From assembly GCF_021495345.1 (NCBI RefSeq), contig NZ_CP099397.1:3844001-3908000 (forward strand): a stretch of 64,000 bases of DNA, read 5' to 3'. Shown here piece by piece: positions 46,647 to 55,980 of the stretch. The notes under the pieces are model-generated. The model was not told the DNA's origin. It was given only the letters and a program-made list of their open reading frames with translations, and made no database searches. The translations under genes and the position numbers were made by a program. Source of the stretch: Pseudomonas hydrolytica (GTDB lineage: Bacteria; Pseudomonadota; Gammaproteobacteria; Pseudomonadales; Pseudomonadaceae). How positions within the stretch are numbered: the first letter of the stretch is position 1; every line of letters starts with the position of its first letter.

Positions 46647-47753
46647 TCACTCCGGCTGCTGCAGCGCCTCGACCAGCGCCTTGAGAAAGCGCGCGGCCTC
46701 GCCGCCGGTGACGGCGCGGTGGTCGAAGGTCAGCGACAGCGGCAGGATCGGGTGCACCACCACCTGGCCATCGACCGCCACCGGCTCGTCGCGGATGCCG
46801 CCGGCGCCGATGATCGCCACCTGCGGCGGCACCACCACCGGGTTGGCGTAGCGGCCGAACAGGGTGCCGAAGTTGGACAGGGTCAGGGTCGCGCCCATCA
46901 TCTCCTGCGGCGGGATGGAACGTGCGCGCACGTCGGCGCGCAGGCGTGCCACGCCCTCTTTCAGATCCTCGGCGCTGCGCGCGCCGACGTTGCGCAGCAC
47001 GGGCACGAACAGGCCGTCCGGCGTATCCACGGCGATGCCCAGATCGAGCTGGGCATGGCGCTTGATCGACAGGTTCTTGCCATCGAACCAGCTGTTGAGC
47101 ACCGGCTCCGCCTCGCAGGCCACGGCGATGGCCTGGGCGATGCGTACCAGCGGGTCGCGCGCCTCGCGCCAGCGGTGCAGATCGGCGTCGCCGACTATCA
47201 CCACCGGCACCACCTCGGCATGCGCGCGGGACATGTTCAGCGCCATGCTGCGGCGTACGCCGCGCAATTTCTCGCCGCCGAAGCGCTCGCGCTCGCCCTG
47301 GCTGGCGCCCTCGACATCGGCGCGGGTGATCAGGCCGTCGGCGCCACTGCCCTGCACGGCAGCCAGGTCGACGCCGAGCTGACGCGCCAGCTGCCGTACC
47401 GCCGGCGTCGCCCGCGGCGCCAGGTGTTCGCGGGTGCTCGGCGCAGCGCCGACGAAGAAATTGTCCGCGCCAGCCTCGCCACCACCCTCCAGGCGCCCGA
47501 CCACGGTGCCGGCGTCGGCTTCGCCCTCGTAGGCGGCCAGCGGTTCGCCGACATGCAGAATGTCGCCTTCCTTGCCGAAGGTCTTCACCAGCACCCCGTC
47601 ATAGGGCGCGGGAATGTCGACTATGGCCTTGGCGGTTTCCACCGACACCAGCAACTGGTCGGCCTTGACCGTGTCGCCGGCCTTGACGTGCCACTCGACG
47701 ATCTCGGCTTCCTGCAGGCCCTCGCCCAGATCGGGCAGTTTGAAATATTTCAT
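46647..47753 (-). CDS. 2-oxoacid dehydrogenase E2 (dihydrolipoamide acyltransferase)
   Basis: A 368-residue E2 with one lipoyl domain (residues 1-78; lipoylated lysine in SVETAKAIVD, about residue 43), a peripheral subunit-binding domain (about 115-150; AVRQLARQLGVDL) and the catalytic domain (about 165-368) with TFDHRAVTGGEAARFL, the active-site DHRxxxG. It transfers the acyl group from E1 to CoA. It is the last gene of a LeuDH-E1alpha-E1beta-E2 series; E3 must come from elsewhere. Confidence 0.93.
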   Translation of the reverse strand: MKYFKLPDLGEGLQEAEIVEWHVKAGDTVKADQLLVSVETAKAIVDIPAPYDGVLVKTFGKEGDILHVGEPLAAYEGEADAGTVVGRLEGGGEAGADNFFVGAAPSTREHLAPRATPAVRQLARQLGVDLAAVQGSGADGLITRADVEGASQGERERFGGEKLRGVRRSMALNMSRAHAEVVPVVIVGDADLHRWREARDPLVRIAQAIAVACEAEPVLNSWFDGKNLSIKRHAQLDLGIAVDTPDGLFVPVLRNVGARSAEDLKEGVARLRADVRARSIPPQEMMGATLTLSNFGTLFGRYANPVVVPPQVAIIGAGGIRDEPVAVDGQVVVHPILPLSLTFDHRAVTGGEAARFLKALVEALQQPE

Positions 47754-47778
47754 CGTGCGTTCTCCCGTCGATTCTGCC

Positions 47779-47800
47779 GGTGCGCACGGCGCACCCTACG
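47779..47800. repeat. REP half-element inside the dehydrogenase operon
   Basis: GGTGCGCACGGCGCACCCTAC, in inverse orientation to the 11440 arm, lies in the 69-bp gap between E1beta and E2 on the minus strand. It can fold back and may affect read-through or mRNA stability within the operon. Confidence 0.7.
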
Positions 47801-47822
47801 CGACGCCGCGCGTATCACTGAT

Positions 47823-48827
47823 TCAGGCGTACTCCAGCACCGTCTCGCAGGCGGCGAGGATGTCCTCGACACCGGGGATGTACAGCTGCTCCAGGCGATA
47901 CAGCGGCGGCGGAATGTCCGGCGCGGTGACCCGCTGGATCGGCGCCTGCAGGTCGAGCAGCGCACGCTCGTACAGGCTGGCGGCGATTTCCGCGCCGACC
48001 GCGCAGCTCTTAGGCGCCTCGTGGACGATCACGCAGCGCCCGGTCTTGCGCACCGAGGCCTCCAGGGTGTCGACGTCCAGCGGCTTGACGCAGGCGACGT
48101 CGATCACCTCGGCGGCGATGCCGCGTTCGGCCAGCCGGTCGGCGGCCTGCAGCGTCTCGTGGATGCTCGCGCCCCAGCTGACCAGGGTCAGGTCGCGGCC
48201 CTCGCGCAGGGTGAAGCAGCTGTCCAGTGGCAGGCGCCTGCCGTCGTCGGCCAGCGGCTGCGGGTTCATGCGGTATAGCCGGGTGGGTTCGAGAAACACC
48301 ACCGGGTCCGGGTCGTCGATGGCCGCCAGCAGCAGGCCGTAGGCGCGCGCCGGCGACGAGGGGATGACCACGCGCAGGCCGGGGATATGCGCCAGCAGCG
48401 CCTCGGTGCTCTCGCTGTGATGCTCGGGGGCGCGAATCCCGGCGCCCATCGGCGTGCGCAGCACCATGGGGCAGCTGAGGCGGCCGCGGGTGCGATTGCG
48501 CAGGCGGCTGGCGTGGCAGATCAGGTGATCCAGGGCCGGGTAGATGAAGCCCATGAACTGGATCTCCATCACCGGCTTGAGCCCCTGCGCCGCCATGCCG
48601 ACGCTGAGCCCGGCGATCATGGTTTCGGCCAGCGGGGTGTCGATCACCCGCTTGAAGCCGAATGCATCGCGCAACCCGGCAGTGGCGCGGAACACCCCGC
48701 CGTTGACGCCGATGTCCTCGCCCAGCACCACGACGTTCTCATCCTCGGCCATGGCCCGGTGCAGGGCCAGGTTGACCGCCTCCAGCAGGCTGACCTTCTT
48801 TTCGCTCGGGGCTGGCTTCTCACTCAT
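47823..48827 (-). CDS. 2-oxoacid dehydrogenase E1 beta subunit
   Basis: A 334-residue E1beta with VLGEDIGVNGGVFRATAGL (about residue 33), EIQFMGFIYPALDHL (about 95), HHSESTEALLAHIPGL (about 135) and the C-terminal transketolase domain. It completes the thiamine-diphosphate E1 tetramer with the upstream E1alpha. The ATG at 48827 overlaps the E1alpha stop region by 8 bp, indicating coupling; a longer frame to 49016 is a shadow. Confidence 0.94.
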   Translation of the reverse strand: MSEKPAPSEKKVSLLEAVNLALHRAMAEDENVVVLGEDIGVNGGVFRATAGLRDAFGFKRVIDTPLAETMIAGLSVGMAAQGLKPVMEIQFMGFIYPALDHLICHASRLRNRTRGRLSCPMVLRTPMGAGIRAPEHHSESTEALLAHIPGLRVVIPSSPARAYGLLLAAIDDPDPVVFLEPTRLYRMNPQPLADDGRRLPLDSCFTLREGRDLTLVSWGASIHETLQAADRLAERGIAAEVIDVACVKPLDVDTLEASVRKTGRCVIVHEAPKSCAVGAEIAASLYERALLDLQAPIQRVTAPDIPPPLYRLEQLYIPGVEDILAACETVLEYA

Positions 48828-49908
48828 GGTCCACCTCCCGCCGCGCGGCACGTTCGCGCAGCCATTCGCGCTGCTCGGCCAGGGCCTGCGGCCATTTGCC
48901 GTAGACATGCTCCAGCGCATCCTCGACTGGCGCCGGCGTGGTCGCCTCGAAGGCCTCCACCGCGCGCTGCACCTCGGCCTGGCATTCGCCGACCAGGGCC
49001 TGCTCGCGCTGCGCATTCCATACGCCCTGGCGCACCAGGAAAGCCTGCAGGCGCGCCACCGGCTCCTCCTGCCAGGCCTGCTTGACCTCCTCGGCCGGGC
49101 GATAGCGCGTCGCGTCGTCGGCGGTGGTGTGATCGCCCAGGCGGTAGCTCAGGCATTCGATCAAGGTCGGCCCCTTGCCCTGGCGCGCACGTTCGAGCGC
49201 CACCTGCATGCGGTCGTAGACTGCCAGCACATCGTTGCCATCGACCTGCTCACCGGCAAAGCCGGCGCCGAGCGCCTTCTGCGCCAGGGTCGGCGCACCG
49301 CACTGGATGCGCCGCGGCACCGAGATGGCCCACTGGTTGTTGTTGACCACGAACACCACCGGCAATTGCCAGGCGCCGGCGACGTTGAGCGCCTCGAGAA
49401 AGTCGCCCTTGCTGGTGGCGCCGTCGCCGCAGGTGGTCACCGCCACGCGGTGCTGACCGCGGATCTTGAACGCGCTGGCCACGCCACAGGCATGCAGGGC
49501 CTGGGTGGCGATGGGCACGCAGAGCGGGAAGTCCTCGGCCACCGCCGGGTCGACATAGGCGCTGCCGCGCTCGTCGCCGCCCCAATAGAGCAGGATCTCC
49601 TCCATGCGCACGCCGCGCATCACCTGCACCGCGGTGTCGCGGTAATAAGGCACCAGCACGTCGTCGGCCTGCATGGTCGCGCCGATGGCCACACCGATGG
49701 CCTCCTGGCCGATGGTCGGCGCGTAGGTACCAATGCGCCCGGTGCGCTGCAGCGCCACCGCCTTCTGGTCGAACAGGCGGGTCAGCAGCATCTGCCGGTA
49801 CAGACGGATGAGCAGGTCGAAGTCGTCGCTCCAGGCCGGCAGCTCGGCACAGGGCGCACCGTCGGGCGCCAGATAACGGGTATGGGGTAACTTCAGCTTG
49901 TCGGGCAT
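48820..49908 (-). CDS. 2-oxoacid dehydrogenase E1 alpha subunit (branched-chain/acetoin-pyruvate type)
   Basis: A 362-residue E1alpha. The thiamine-diphosphate motif runs from CGDGATSKGDFLEALNVAG (about residue 165) to VNNNQWAIS (about 190); GQEAIGVAIG and VPYYRD precede it, and the phosphorylation-loop-like YRLGDHTTADDATRYR is at about 260. The sequence resembles branched-chain or pyruvate E1alpha from Gram-negative bacteria. With LeuDH upstream it probably oxidises branched-chain 2-oxoacids (inference). Confidence 0.93.
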   Translation of the reverse strand: MPDKLKLPHTRYLAPDGAPCAELPAWSDDFDLLIRLYRQMLLTRLFDQKAVALQRTGRIGTYAPTIGQEAIGVAIGATMQADDVLVPYYRDTAVQVMRGVRMEEILLYWGGDERGSAYVDPAVAEDFPLCVPIATQALHACGVASAFKIRGQHRVAVTTCGDGATSKGDFLEALNVAGAWQLPVVFVVNNNQWAISVPRRIQCGAPTLAQKALGAGFAGEQVDGNDVLAVYDRMQVALERARQGKGPTLIECLSYRLGDHTTADDATRYRPAEEVKQAWQEEPVARLQAFLVRQGVWNAQREQALVGECQAEVQRAVEAFEATTPAPVEDALEHVYGKWPQALAEQREWLRERAARREVDHE

Positions 49909-50008
49909 GGCAATCTCCTCGGCATCTTGTGGACACCTTGTTGACCCCGGGCTCGTGACCTGGGGAATGCGCGCCGTCCTGCGGGTAGGCCGGACGAACG
50001 CCCGGGCC

Positions 50009-51031
50009 TCAGGGCCCGTAAAGCAGACGCTCGGCCAGGCTGTCGGCGACTCGCGCCGGCGAGCGCTTGTCGGCCTGGGCGTGGGCGTAGATTTCCGTCA
50101 GACGCAGGCTGATCTGCGCCAGGTGGGCGGTGATCGCCGCCAGTTCCTCGCCGCGATGACGCAGCGCCACGTAGATCAGCCCTCCGGCGTTGAGCACGTA
50201 GTCCGGCGCATAGAGAATGCCGCGCGCCTCCAGCTCGTCGGCGATCTCCGGGCTGGCCAGCTGGTTGTTGGCCGCCCCGGCCACCGCGGCGCAGCGCAGC
50301 TGGCCGACGGTCTGTGCGTTGAGCACGCCGCCCAGACCGCAGGGCGCGAGGATGTCGCAGGGCGTGGTGAGCAGCGCCTCGCTGGCGATCGGGTGAGCGC
50401 CGAGCTGCTCCACCGCCAGCTGCACCCGGCCGGGGTCGAGGTCGCTGACCAGCAGCTCGGCACCGGCCGCGTGCAGCTCCTCGGCCAGGGCGTAACCGAC
50501 GTTGCCAAGGCCCTGGATGGCGATGCGCAGCCCCTCCAGGTCATCGCTGCCGAGGCGCGCCTGGGCGGTGGCCCGTATGCCGGCGAACACCCCCAGCGCG
50601 GTATGCGGCGACGGGTCGCCCTCACTGGTGGTGCTGGTGGCGTGGCGGGTGTGCTGGGCGATGCAGTCCATGTCGAGGCTGGAGGTGCCGCTGTCCATGG
50701 CGGTGATGTAGTGACCGCCCAGCGTCTCGATGAAGCGCCCGAAGGCCTCGAACAGCGCCGCACGATTGGCGACATGCGGCGGGCGGATGATCACCGCCTT
50801 GCCGCCGCCGTGATCGATGCCGGCCAGGGCGGCCTTGTAGCTCATGCCCTGGGCCAGGCGCGCGGCATCGCGGATGGCACTCTGCTCGTCGGGGTAGGCC
50901 AGATAACGGCAGCCGCCGAGAGCCGGCCCGAGTCGGGTGTTGTGAATGGCGATGACGGCCTTGAGGCCGGTGGCCGGATCCTGGGCCAGGTGCAGGGCCT
51001 CGAGGCGGGCGGCTTCCATCATGCTGAACAT
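50009..51031 (-). CDS. Leucine-dehydrogenase-like Glu/Leu/Phe/Val dehydrogenase
   Basis: A 340-residue oxidoreductase. The substrate-binding LGPALGGCRYL (about residue 34) and the catalytic lysine in AGIDHGGGKAVI (about 78) are present, with Rossmann motif IQGLGNVGYALAEEL (about 171). It oxidatively deaminates a branched-chain or related amino acid to its 2-oxoacid with NAD. It is the first gene of a set whose next members (E1alpha, E1beta, E2) would use that oxoacid, which supports branched-chain catabolism. 100 bp separate it from E1alpha. Confidence 0.9.
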   Translation of the reverse strand: MFSMMEAARLEALHLAQDPATGLKAVIAIHNTRLGPALGGCRYLAYPDEQSAIRDAARLAQGMSYKAALAGIDHGGGKAVIIRPPHVANRAALFEAFGRFIETLGGHYITAMDSGTSSLDMDCIAQHTRHATSTTSEGDPSPHTALGVFAGIRATAQARLGSDDLEGLRIAIQGLGNVGYALAEELHAAGAELLVSDLDPGRVQLAVEQLGAHPIASEALLTTPCDILAPCGLGGVLNAQTVGQLRCAAVAGAANNQLASPEIADELEARGILYAPDYVLNAGGLIYVALRHRGEELAAITAHLAQISLRLTEIYAHAQADKRSPARVADSLAERLLYGP

Positions 51032-51131
51032 GGGCTCGCTCCCGGTCTGAGTTCAGGACTGAGTATAGGTGACCTGCACTGGACGGGAGCGACGCGTCGG
51101 ACTACAAGAGCACAAGCCAATGGAGGAAGCC

Positions 51132-51935
51132 ATGAGCCCACGCCAAGCCTGCCTGCAGTGCCTGCAACGCGATCCGCCCGCCCTGTTCGAAGCGGCGTTG
51201 TGGATCGCTGCGGAACATGATGCCCAGTTGCAACCGGCCAGGGTGCTCGACGAGCTGCAGGGGTTGCAGCTGCAGGTCAGCGCCGGCCTGCCCGCGCTGC
51301 CCGCCCGCGAGCTGGCCCAGCCGCTGCTGCGCCGCCTCGCCGAGCTGGACTATCAGGAAGATGACGAAGGCATGACGCGGCCGCAGCATGCCCTGCTGCA
51401 CAAGGTGCTGCGCAACCGCCGCGGGCAACCGCTGGTACTGGCGCTGATCGCCCTGGAACTGGCGCGACGGCTGGATATTCCCCTGCAGGGGGTGAACTTC
51501 CCCGGCCACTTCCTGCTGCGCGTACCCGGCGCCGACCATCTGCTCGATCCCTGTGGCGGGCGCCGCCTGTACACCCGCGACTGTCGGGACCTGCTCCACC
51601 GCCAGCTCGGCCCGAATATCGAGCTGAGCGCAGCGCACCTGCAGACCGCCGACGCCCCTGCCATGCTGCAACGCCTGTCGCGCAATCTGCGCCTGCTGCA
51701 CCTGCAGCACGATGATGCCCTGGCTGCGCTCAAGGATGCCGAGCGTGTCCTGCAGCTTGGCCCGCCAACCCTGGTCGATCACCTGGCTCGCGCCGATGTC
51801 TATCAGCAGCTGGAGTGCCCGCAGGGCGAACGCTACGACCTCGAACGCGCGCTGCTGTTCTGCGAAGACGAAGGCCTGCGCCTGCAATTGCAGCAGCGTT
51901 TGCGCGGTCTGGAAAGCGCAGCGGCATTGCACTGA
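51132..51935 (+). CDS. SirB1-like transglutaminase-fold protein with TPR-type C-terminus
   Basis: A 267-residue protein. The SirB1 N-terminal transglutaminase-like core is at about residues 50-165 (QHALLHKVLRNRRGQPLVLALIALELARRL, then GVNFPGHFLLRVPG), and the C-terminal helices (about 185-265) have a tetratricopeptide flavour (DALAALKDAERVLQLGPP). The catalytic cysteine of true transglutaminases is not apparent. GGAGG (51122-51126) selects the ATG at 51132 over 51120. Family function unknown. Confidence 0.85.
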   Translation: MSPRQACLQCLQRDPPALFEAALWIAAEHDAQLQPARVLDELQGLQLQVSAGLPALPARELAQPLLRRLAELDYQEDDEGMTRPQHALLHKVLRNRRGQPLVLALIALELARRLDIPLQGVNFPGHFLLRVPGADHLLDPCGGRRLYTRDCRDLLHRQLGPNIELSAAHLQTADAPAMLQRLSRNLRLLHLQHDDALAALKDAERVLQLGPPTLVDHLARADVYQQLECPQGERYDLERALLFCEDEGLRLQLQQRLRGLESAAALH

Positions 51936-52085
51936 AAAGCCTCTGCCCCGGGGGCTTCAGCAGGCATGCGAGATTTTCTCAGCCATCCCTTGAATTGCTT
52001 TTTCTTCAACTACACTGCGAAGAATTCGGCGCTCTGCCAGTACCTGGGTGCTGCCGATCAGGCACTGTTCTCATTCTGTGTGGGG

Positions 52086-52763
52086 ATGAAGATGCGAAAG
52101 CTCCTTGGTATGTCGTTATTGGCGGCACTCATCGGGACTGCCGCATGTTCCAACACGCTGGTGGCGCCCGAGCAGTACTCGGGTTTCCTGCAAGATTACA
52201 GTCGTCTCAGCGAACAGCAGTCACCCTCCGGGGCAAAGGTGGCACGCTGGGTCGATCCGGATCTGCAGGTCGGTCGTTACAACCAGTTGTTGCTCGAGCC
52301 CAGTCAGTTCTACCCAACGCCCCAACCAAGTCCACGACTGTCGCAGGATACGCTGCAAGACATCACCCAGTATTTCGATGCGGCTCTGCGCCGCGAGCTG
52401 GGCAAGGTCATGCCGCTTACCGACACGCCTTCCGCCGGCACCCTGGTGCTGCGCCCGGCCATCACAGCCGTCTCGGCGTCCACTGAAGGCCTGCAACCCT
52501 ACGAAGTCATTCCCATTGCCCTGATGGTGGCTGCCGCGAGCACGGCGGCCGGGACACGCGACCAACAGGTGGAGATCGCTACCGAGGCGGCGGTGATCGA
52601 CGCGCAGAACAGCCGCGTCGTCGCACAGGTCGTGCGCAAGGGTACGGGCCTTAATCTGGAGAACGATCACCAGGTACTCAGCGTCGAGAACGTCAAGCCA
52701 GTGATTGATGGCTGGGCCAGCGATATGCGCCAGTCCATCGAGCAGCTCAGGGCGAAACGTTAG
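52086..52763 (+). CDS. DUF3313-family lipoprotein
   Basis: A 225-residue protein beginning with a lipoprotein signal (MKMRKLLGMSLLAALIGTAAC, lipidated cysteine at about residue 21). The rest matches the DUF3313 pattern: SGFLQDYSRL, ARWVDPDL, YFDAALRREL and the C-terminal DMRQSIEQLRA. The preceding open frame to 51966 is not conserved. The role of DUF3313 proteins is unknown. Confidence 0.85.
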   Translation: MKMRKLLGMSLLAALIGTAACSNTLVAPEQYSGFLQDYSRLSEQQSPSGAKVARWVDPDLQVGRYNQLLLEPSQFYPTPQPSPRLSQDTLQDITQYFDAALRRELGKVMPLTDTPSAGTLVLRPAITAVSASTEGLQPYEVIPIALMVAAASTAAGTRDQQVEIATEAAVIDAQNSRVVAQVVRKGTGLNLENDHQVLSVENVKPVIDGWASDMRQSIEQLRAKR

Positions 52764-52843
52764 GACCAACTGCTCGGTACCGCCGCAAACCAGCCGAGCG
52801 GCACCGCCCAGACTGTCTTCTGAACGAATGATTCGGGGGCCGT

Positions 52844-53197
52844 ATGCTGGACTACTTCGCCTTGGGTGTACTGATATTCGCCGCCGTGGTTCTGTTCTAC
52901 GGCGTCATCGCGATTCATGACATTCCCTATGAGATCGCGGTGCATCGCAACCATCCGCAGCAGGATGCCATCCACGTGGCGGGCTGGATCAGCCTGTTCA
53001 CCCTGCATGCGATTTGGCCGTTCCTGTGGATCTGGGCGACCCTCTACCGGGAGGATCGCGGCTGGGGCTTCGCCACCACGCCCAAGGTGGATCAGACGCG
53101 CCTGCAGCAGCTCGAACAACAGGTGGCCGAGCTCACCGCCCGCCTGGATGCACTGGAACGACCGGCCGCCGAAGCACCGTTCGAGGCGAGGGACTAA
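52844..53197 (+). CDS. DUF3302-family inner-membrane protein (YiaW-like)
   Basis: A 117-residue protein with two membrane helices (about residues 3-24 and 47-65), the IPYEIAVHRNHPQQDAIHVAGW motif between them and a C-terminal coiled-coil-like tail (LQQLEQQVAELTARLDALE). It matches the YiaW partner that commonly precedes the HlyD-like YiaV gene; the next gene starts 3 bp downstream, confirming the pair. Confidence 0.88.
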   Translation: MLDYFALGVLIFAAVVLFYGVIAIHDIPYEIAVHRNHPQQDAIHVAGWISLFTLHAIWPFLWIWATLYREDRGWGFATTPKVDQTRLQQLEQQVAELTARLDALERPAAEAPFEARD

Positions 53198-53200
53198 GCC

Positions 53201-54160
53201 ATGGACCTGCTGCTGATACTGACCTACACCGCCATCTGCGTTGCCATCTTCAAGATATTCAGGATTCCGTTGAACAAGTGGACGGTGCCCACTGCAGTAC
53301 TCGGCGGTATCGTGCTGATCGGCACGCTGATCTTCCTGATGAACTACAACCACCCCTATTCCGAGGTCACGCGCAGCTACTTCGCCAGCACCCCGATAGT
53401 GCCGGCCGTGAGTGGCCAGGTGATCGAGGTACCGGTACTCGGTAACCACATGCTGGAAAAGGGCGACGTGATCTTTCGCATCGACCCCACCCCCTTCGAA
53501 AATCGCGTGCGGTCTATCAAGGCCCAGTTGGTGTCGGCCAGGGGTGACCAGTTCCGCGCCAGTGAACTGGTCAAGCGCAATCTGGGCAACCGGCGCGACC
53601 TGGACATCACCACCGCTCGCGTGGACGACCTGCAGGCGCAGCTCAATATCGCCCAGTTCGAGTTGGACAACACGGTGGTGCGGGCACCATCGCGCGGCTA
53701 TGTGACGCAGGTGGTGCTGCGCCCGGGTATCTACGCAACGAAGATGCCGCTGCGTCCTTCGGCGATCTTCGTGCCCCATGAGGACTACGCTTACGTTGCC
53801 TGGATGCGCCAGAACAGCCAGCTGCGTCTGACACCGGGCGACTCGGCTGAGATCGCTCTGGACGGCTTACCCGGCAAGGTTTTCCAGGCACGCGTCAAGC
53901 AGGTGCAACCCGTGATCGCCGAGGGGCAGGTGCAGCCGGGCGGCCATCTGATCGGCGTCACCGGCGCCATGCCGGCCGGACGCGTGCCGGTGGTGCTGGA
54001 GATTACCGACCCGGCCTTCGAACCCTTCAAGGACCTGATACCGGGCGGTGCCTATGGCCAAGCTGCACTCTACTCCGAGCACTTTCCCCACGTGGCGATT
54101 CTGCGCAAGGTGCTCCTGCGGATGGCTGCCTGGATGAATTACATATTCCCCTTCCACTGA
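53201..54160 (+). CDS. HlyD-family membrane fusion protein (YiaV-like)
   Basis: A 319-residue periplasmic adaptor with an N-terminal membrane helix (about residues 28-48), a biotinyl-lipoyl-like half motif (VPAVSGQVIEVPVLGNHMLEKGD, about residue 66), a coiled-coil hairpin (about 100-150) and the second lipoyl half (NTVVRAPSRGYVTQV, about 165). The C-terminal beta-barrel is followed by a hydrophobic end. It lacks an adjacent ABC or RND pump, like E. coli YiaV. It forms an operon with the DUF3302 gene. Confidence 0.9.
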   Translation: MDLLLILTYTAICVAIFKIFRIPLNKWTVPTAVLGGIVLIGTLIFLMNYNHPYSEVTRSYFASTPIVPAVSGQVIEVPVLGNHMLEKGDVIFRIDPTPFENRVRSIKAQLVSARGDQFRASELVKRNLGNRRDLDITTARVDDLQAQLNIAQFELDNTVVRAPSRGYVTQVVLRPGIYATKMPLRPSAIFVPHEDYAYVAWMRQNSQLRLTPGDSAEIALDGLPGKVFQARVKQVQPVIAEGQVQPGGHLIGVTGAMPAGRVPVVLEITDPAFEPFKDLIPGGAYGQAALYSEHFPHVAILRKVLLRMAAWMNYIFPFH

Positions 54161-54221
54161 TGAGATTCGCCGGCGCCCCGATTGAGAGCGTGACGCCGCG
54201 CAACACAGACAGGAGCCCAAC

Positions 54222-54590
54222 ATGTTCGAGCCAGGCCATCTCAACCGCAAGAAGCAACCGGGGATACCCGGCGTCCCCGACTTCGATATCGACGTCTACT
54301 ACGACGTACGTCATGACCCCAAAGAGGGTGTCCTGCTGCATTTCCGGATGACCGGCCAGGTTAACGGCCGAAGCTTCACCGACGAGTTTGAAATGCACCG
54401 CGATACCGCTTTCAACTTCGCCAGTCGCATAGCCAAGGCAGCGGTGAAACAGGGGCTGCCGGTGAATGCCAGCCCGATCATGCGCAGCCACAGCGAATAC
54501 GACGCGATGTTCGCGGATATCCGCAGGAAGCTGGAGATCCGGACCGGTGAACCGGTGAACTTCGATAACCTGGAAAAAGACGGCTTCTAA
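54222..54590 (+). CDS. DUF5064-family protein
   Basis: A 122-residue soluble protein. The MFEPGHLNRKKQPGIPG start and the FDIDVYYDVR core are typical of a small Pseudomonas family annotated DUF5064 (my recognition; to be confirmed by profile search). No membrane segment. It lies 61 bp after the HlyD gene and 50 bp before the PotE-like gene, likely in the same transcript. Confidence 0.7.
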   Translation: MFEPGHLNRKKQPGIPGVPDFDIDVYYDVRHDPKEGVLLHFRMTGQVNGRSFTDEFEMHRDTAFNFASRIAKAAVKQGLPVNASPIMRSHSEYDAMFADIRRKLEIRTGEPVNFDNLEKDGF

Positions 54591-54640
54591 CGTCTCGTTC
54601 TGTGCCCACAGCCATCTATCTCAAGCGTGAGGAACGGATC

Positions 54641-55969
54641 ATGGCCGAGACAGGCAGGAAGATGGGCCTTGTGGGCCTGACCACCCTGGTAGCGGTTAAC
54701 ATGATGGGCTCGGGCATCATCATGTTGCCTTCGAGCATGGCTCAGCTGGGCGCGGTTTCGTTGCTGTCGTGGCTAGTCACTGCGATCGGCTCGATGGCCA
54801 TTGCCTACGGCTTCGCACAATGCGGCATCTATTGTCCGCGACCCGGCGGCATGTCTGCCTACAGCGAGGAGGCCCACGGCAAGTCCGCGTTCTTTCTGTG
54901 CTCCTATCTGTACTTTCTTTCCTTGGTGATCGGCAACGTGGCCATCGGCATTTCCGCCGTCGGCTACCTGACGCCCTTCTTTCCCTGGCTGGGCAGCGGA
55001 GCCGTGGCCGTGGTAGCCGGCACCATCGCTCTCATCTGGCTGACCATACTGGCCAATCTCGGCGGCCCCAGCCTCACCGGGCGCCTCGGTGCAGTGACCG
55101 TATGGGGGGTCATCATTCCCGTGGCGGGCCTGGGCCTGATCGGTTGGTTCTGGTTCGAGCCAAGCCTGTTCAGAGAAGCCTGGAACCCCAACGGTCTGCG
55201 CACCAGCGATGCCATCGCGCAAAGCATTCCGCTCACTCTGTGGGCGTTTCTCGGCATGGAGTCAGCGGCGCAGAACTCCGATGCAGTGGAAGATCCCAAG
55301 CGCAACGTGCCGCTCGCCTGCCTGTTCGGCACGCTCGGGGCCGCCGTGGTCTATGTGCTGTCAACCAGCGTGATTCAGGGCATCGTTCCCAACCCGGAAC
55401 TGGCCAACTCCAGCGCGCCCTTCGCTCTGGTCTATGCACAGATGTTCAACGACAGCGTGGGCAACATCATCATGGCCCTGGCGGTGATGGCCTGTCTGGG
55501 CTCACTGCTGGGCTGGCAGTTCACCCTGGCACAGACGGCCAAGGTCACCGCGGAACAAGGCATGTTCCCTAAGCTGTTCACCCGGGTCAGCGCCCGCAAC
55601 GCGCCCCTACTCGGCCTGCTTTTCTGCGGCGTCCTGCAGACCCTGATCGCGTTGTCGACCATCTCGCCCAATGCGAGCGCACAGTTCAACAAGCTCGTCG
55701 GCCTGGCTGCAGTGACCAACATCATCCCCTACATCACCTCCCTGACCGGCCTGTTGGTGATCATGTACAAGGCCCAGGTCGAGCCGCGCATCTTCCGCCG
55801 CAACGGAGCGATTCTGCTGGTGGCCATGCTGTACTGCTTTTATGCCCTGTATGCCTCGGGCCTGGAGGCGGTGTTCGGTGCGGCACTGGTGATGGTGGTC
55901 GGGTATCTGCTGTTCGGCAGTATCGCCAAACGCTTCGTCGGCACCCTGGACAACCTTGGCCGGCCATAG
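54641..55969 (+). CDS. potE: APC-family putrescine/ornithine antiporter (PotE-like)
   Basis: A 442-residue inner-membrane transporter with about 12 helices. The N-terminus KMGLVGLTTLVAVNMMGSGIIMLPSSMAQLGAVSLLSW and the segment around PRPGGMSAYSEEAHGKS are characteristic of PotE. It exchanges putrescine for ornithine or takes putrescine up with protons. The start at 54641 has GAGGAACGG upstream; an earlier GTG at 54602 is not used by the family. No ornithine decarboxylase gene is adjacent; a solute-binding protein gene follows 11 bp downstream. Confidence 0.9.
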   Translation: MAETGRKMGLVGLTTLVAVNMMGSGIIMLPSSMAQLGAVSLLSWLVTAIGSMAIAYGFAQCGIYCPRPGGMSAYSEEAHGKSAFFLCSYLYFLSLVIGNVAIGISAVGYLTPFFPWLGSGAVAVVAGTIALIWLTILANLGGPSLTGRLGAVTVWGVIIPVAGLGLIGWFWFEPSLFREAWNPNGLRTSDAIAQSIPLTLWAFLGMESAAQNSDAVEDPKRNVPLACLFGTLGAAVVYVLSTSVIQGIVPNPELANSSAPFALVYAQMFNDSVGNIIMALAVMACLGSLLGWQFTLAQTAKVTAEQGMFPKLFTRVSARNAPLLGLLFCGVLQTLIALSTISPNASAQFNKLVGLAAVTNIIPYITSLTGLLVIMYKAQVEPRIFRRNGAILLVAMLYCFYALYASGLEAVFGAALVMVVGYLLFGSIAKRFVGTLDNLGRP

Positions 55970-55980
55970 GAGCAGCCAGC

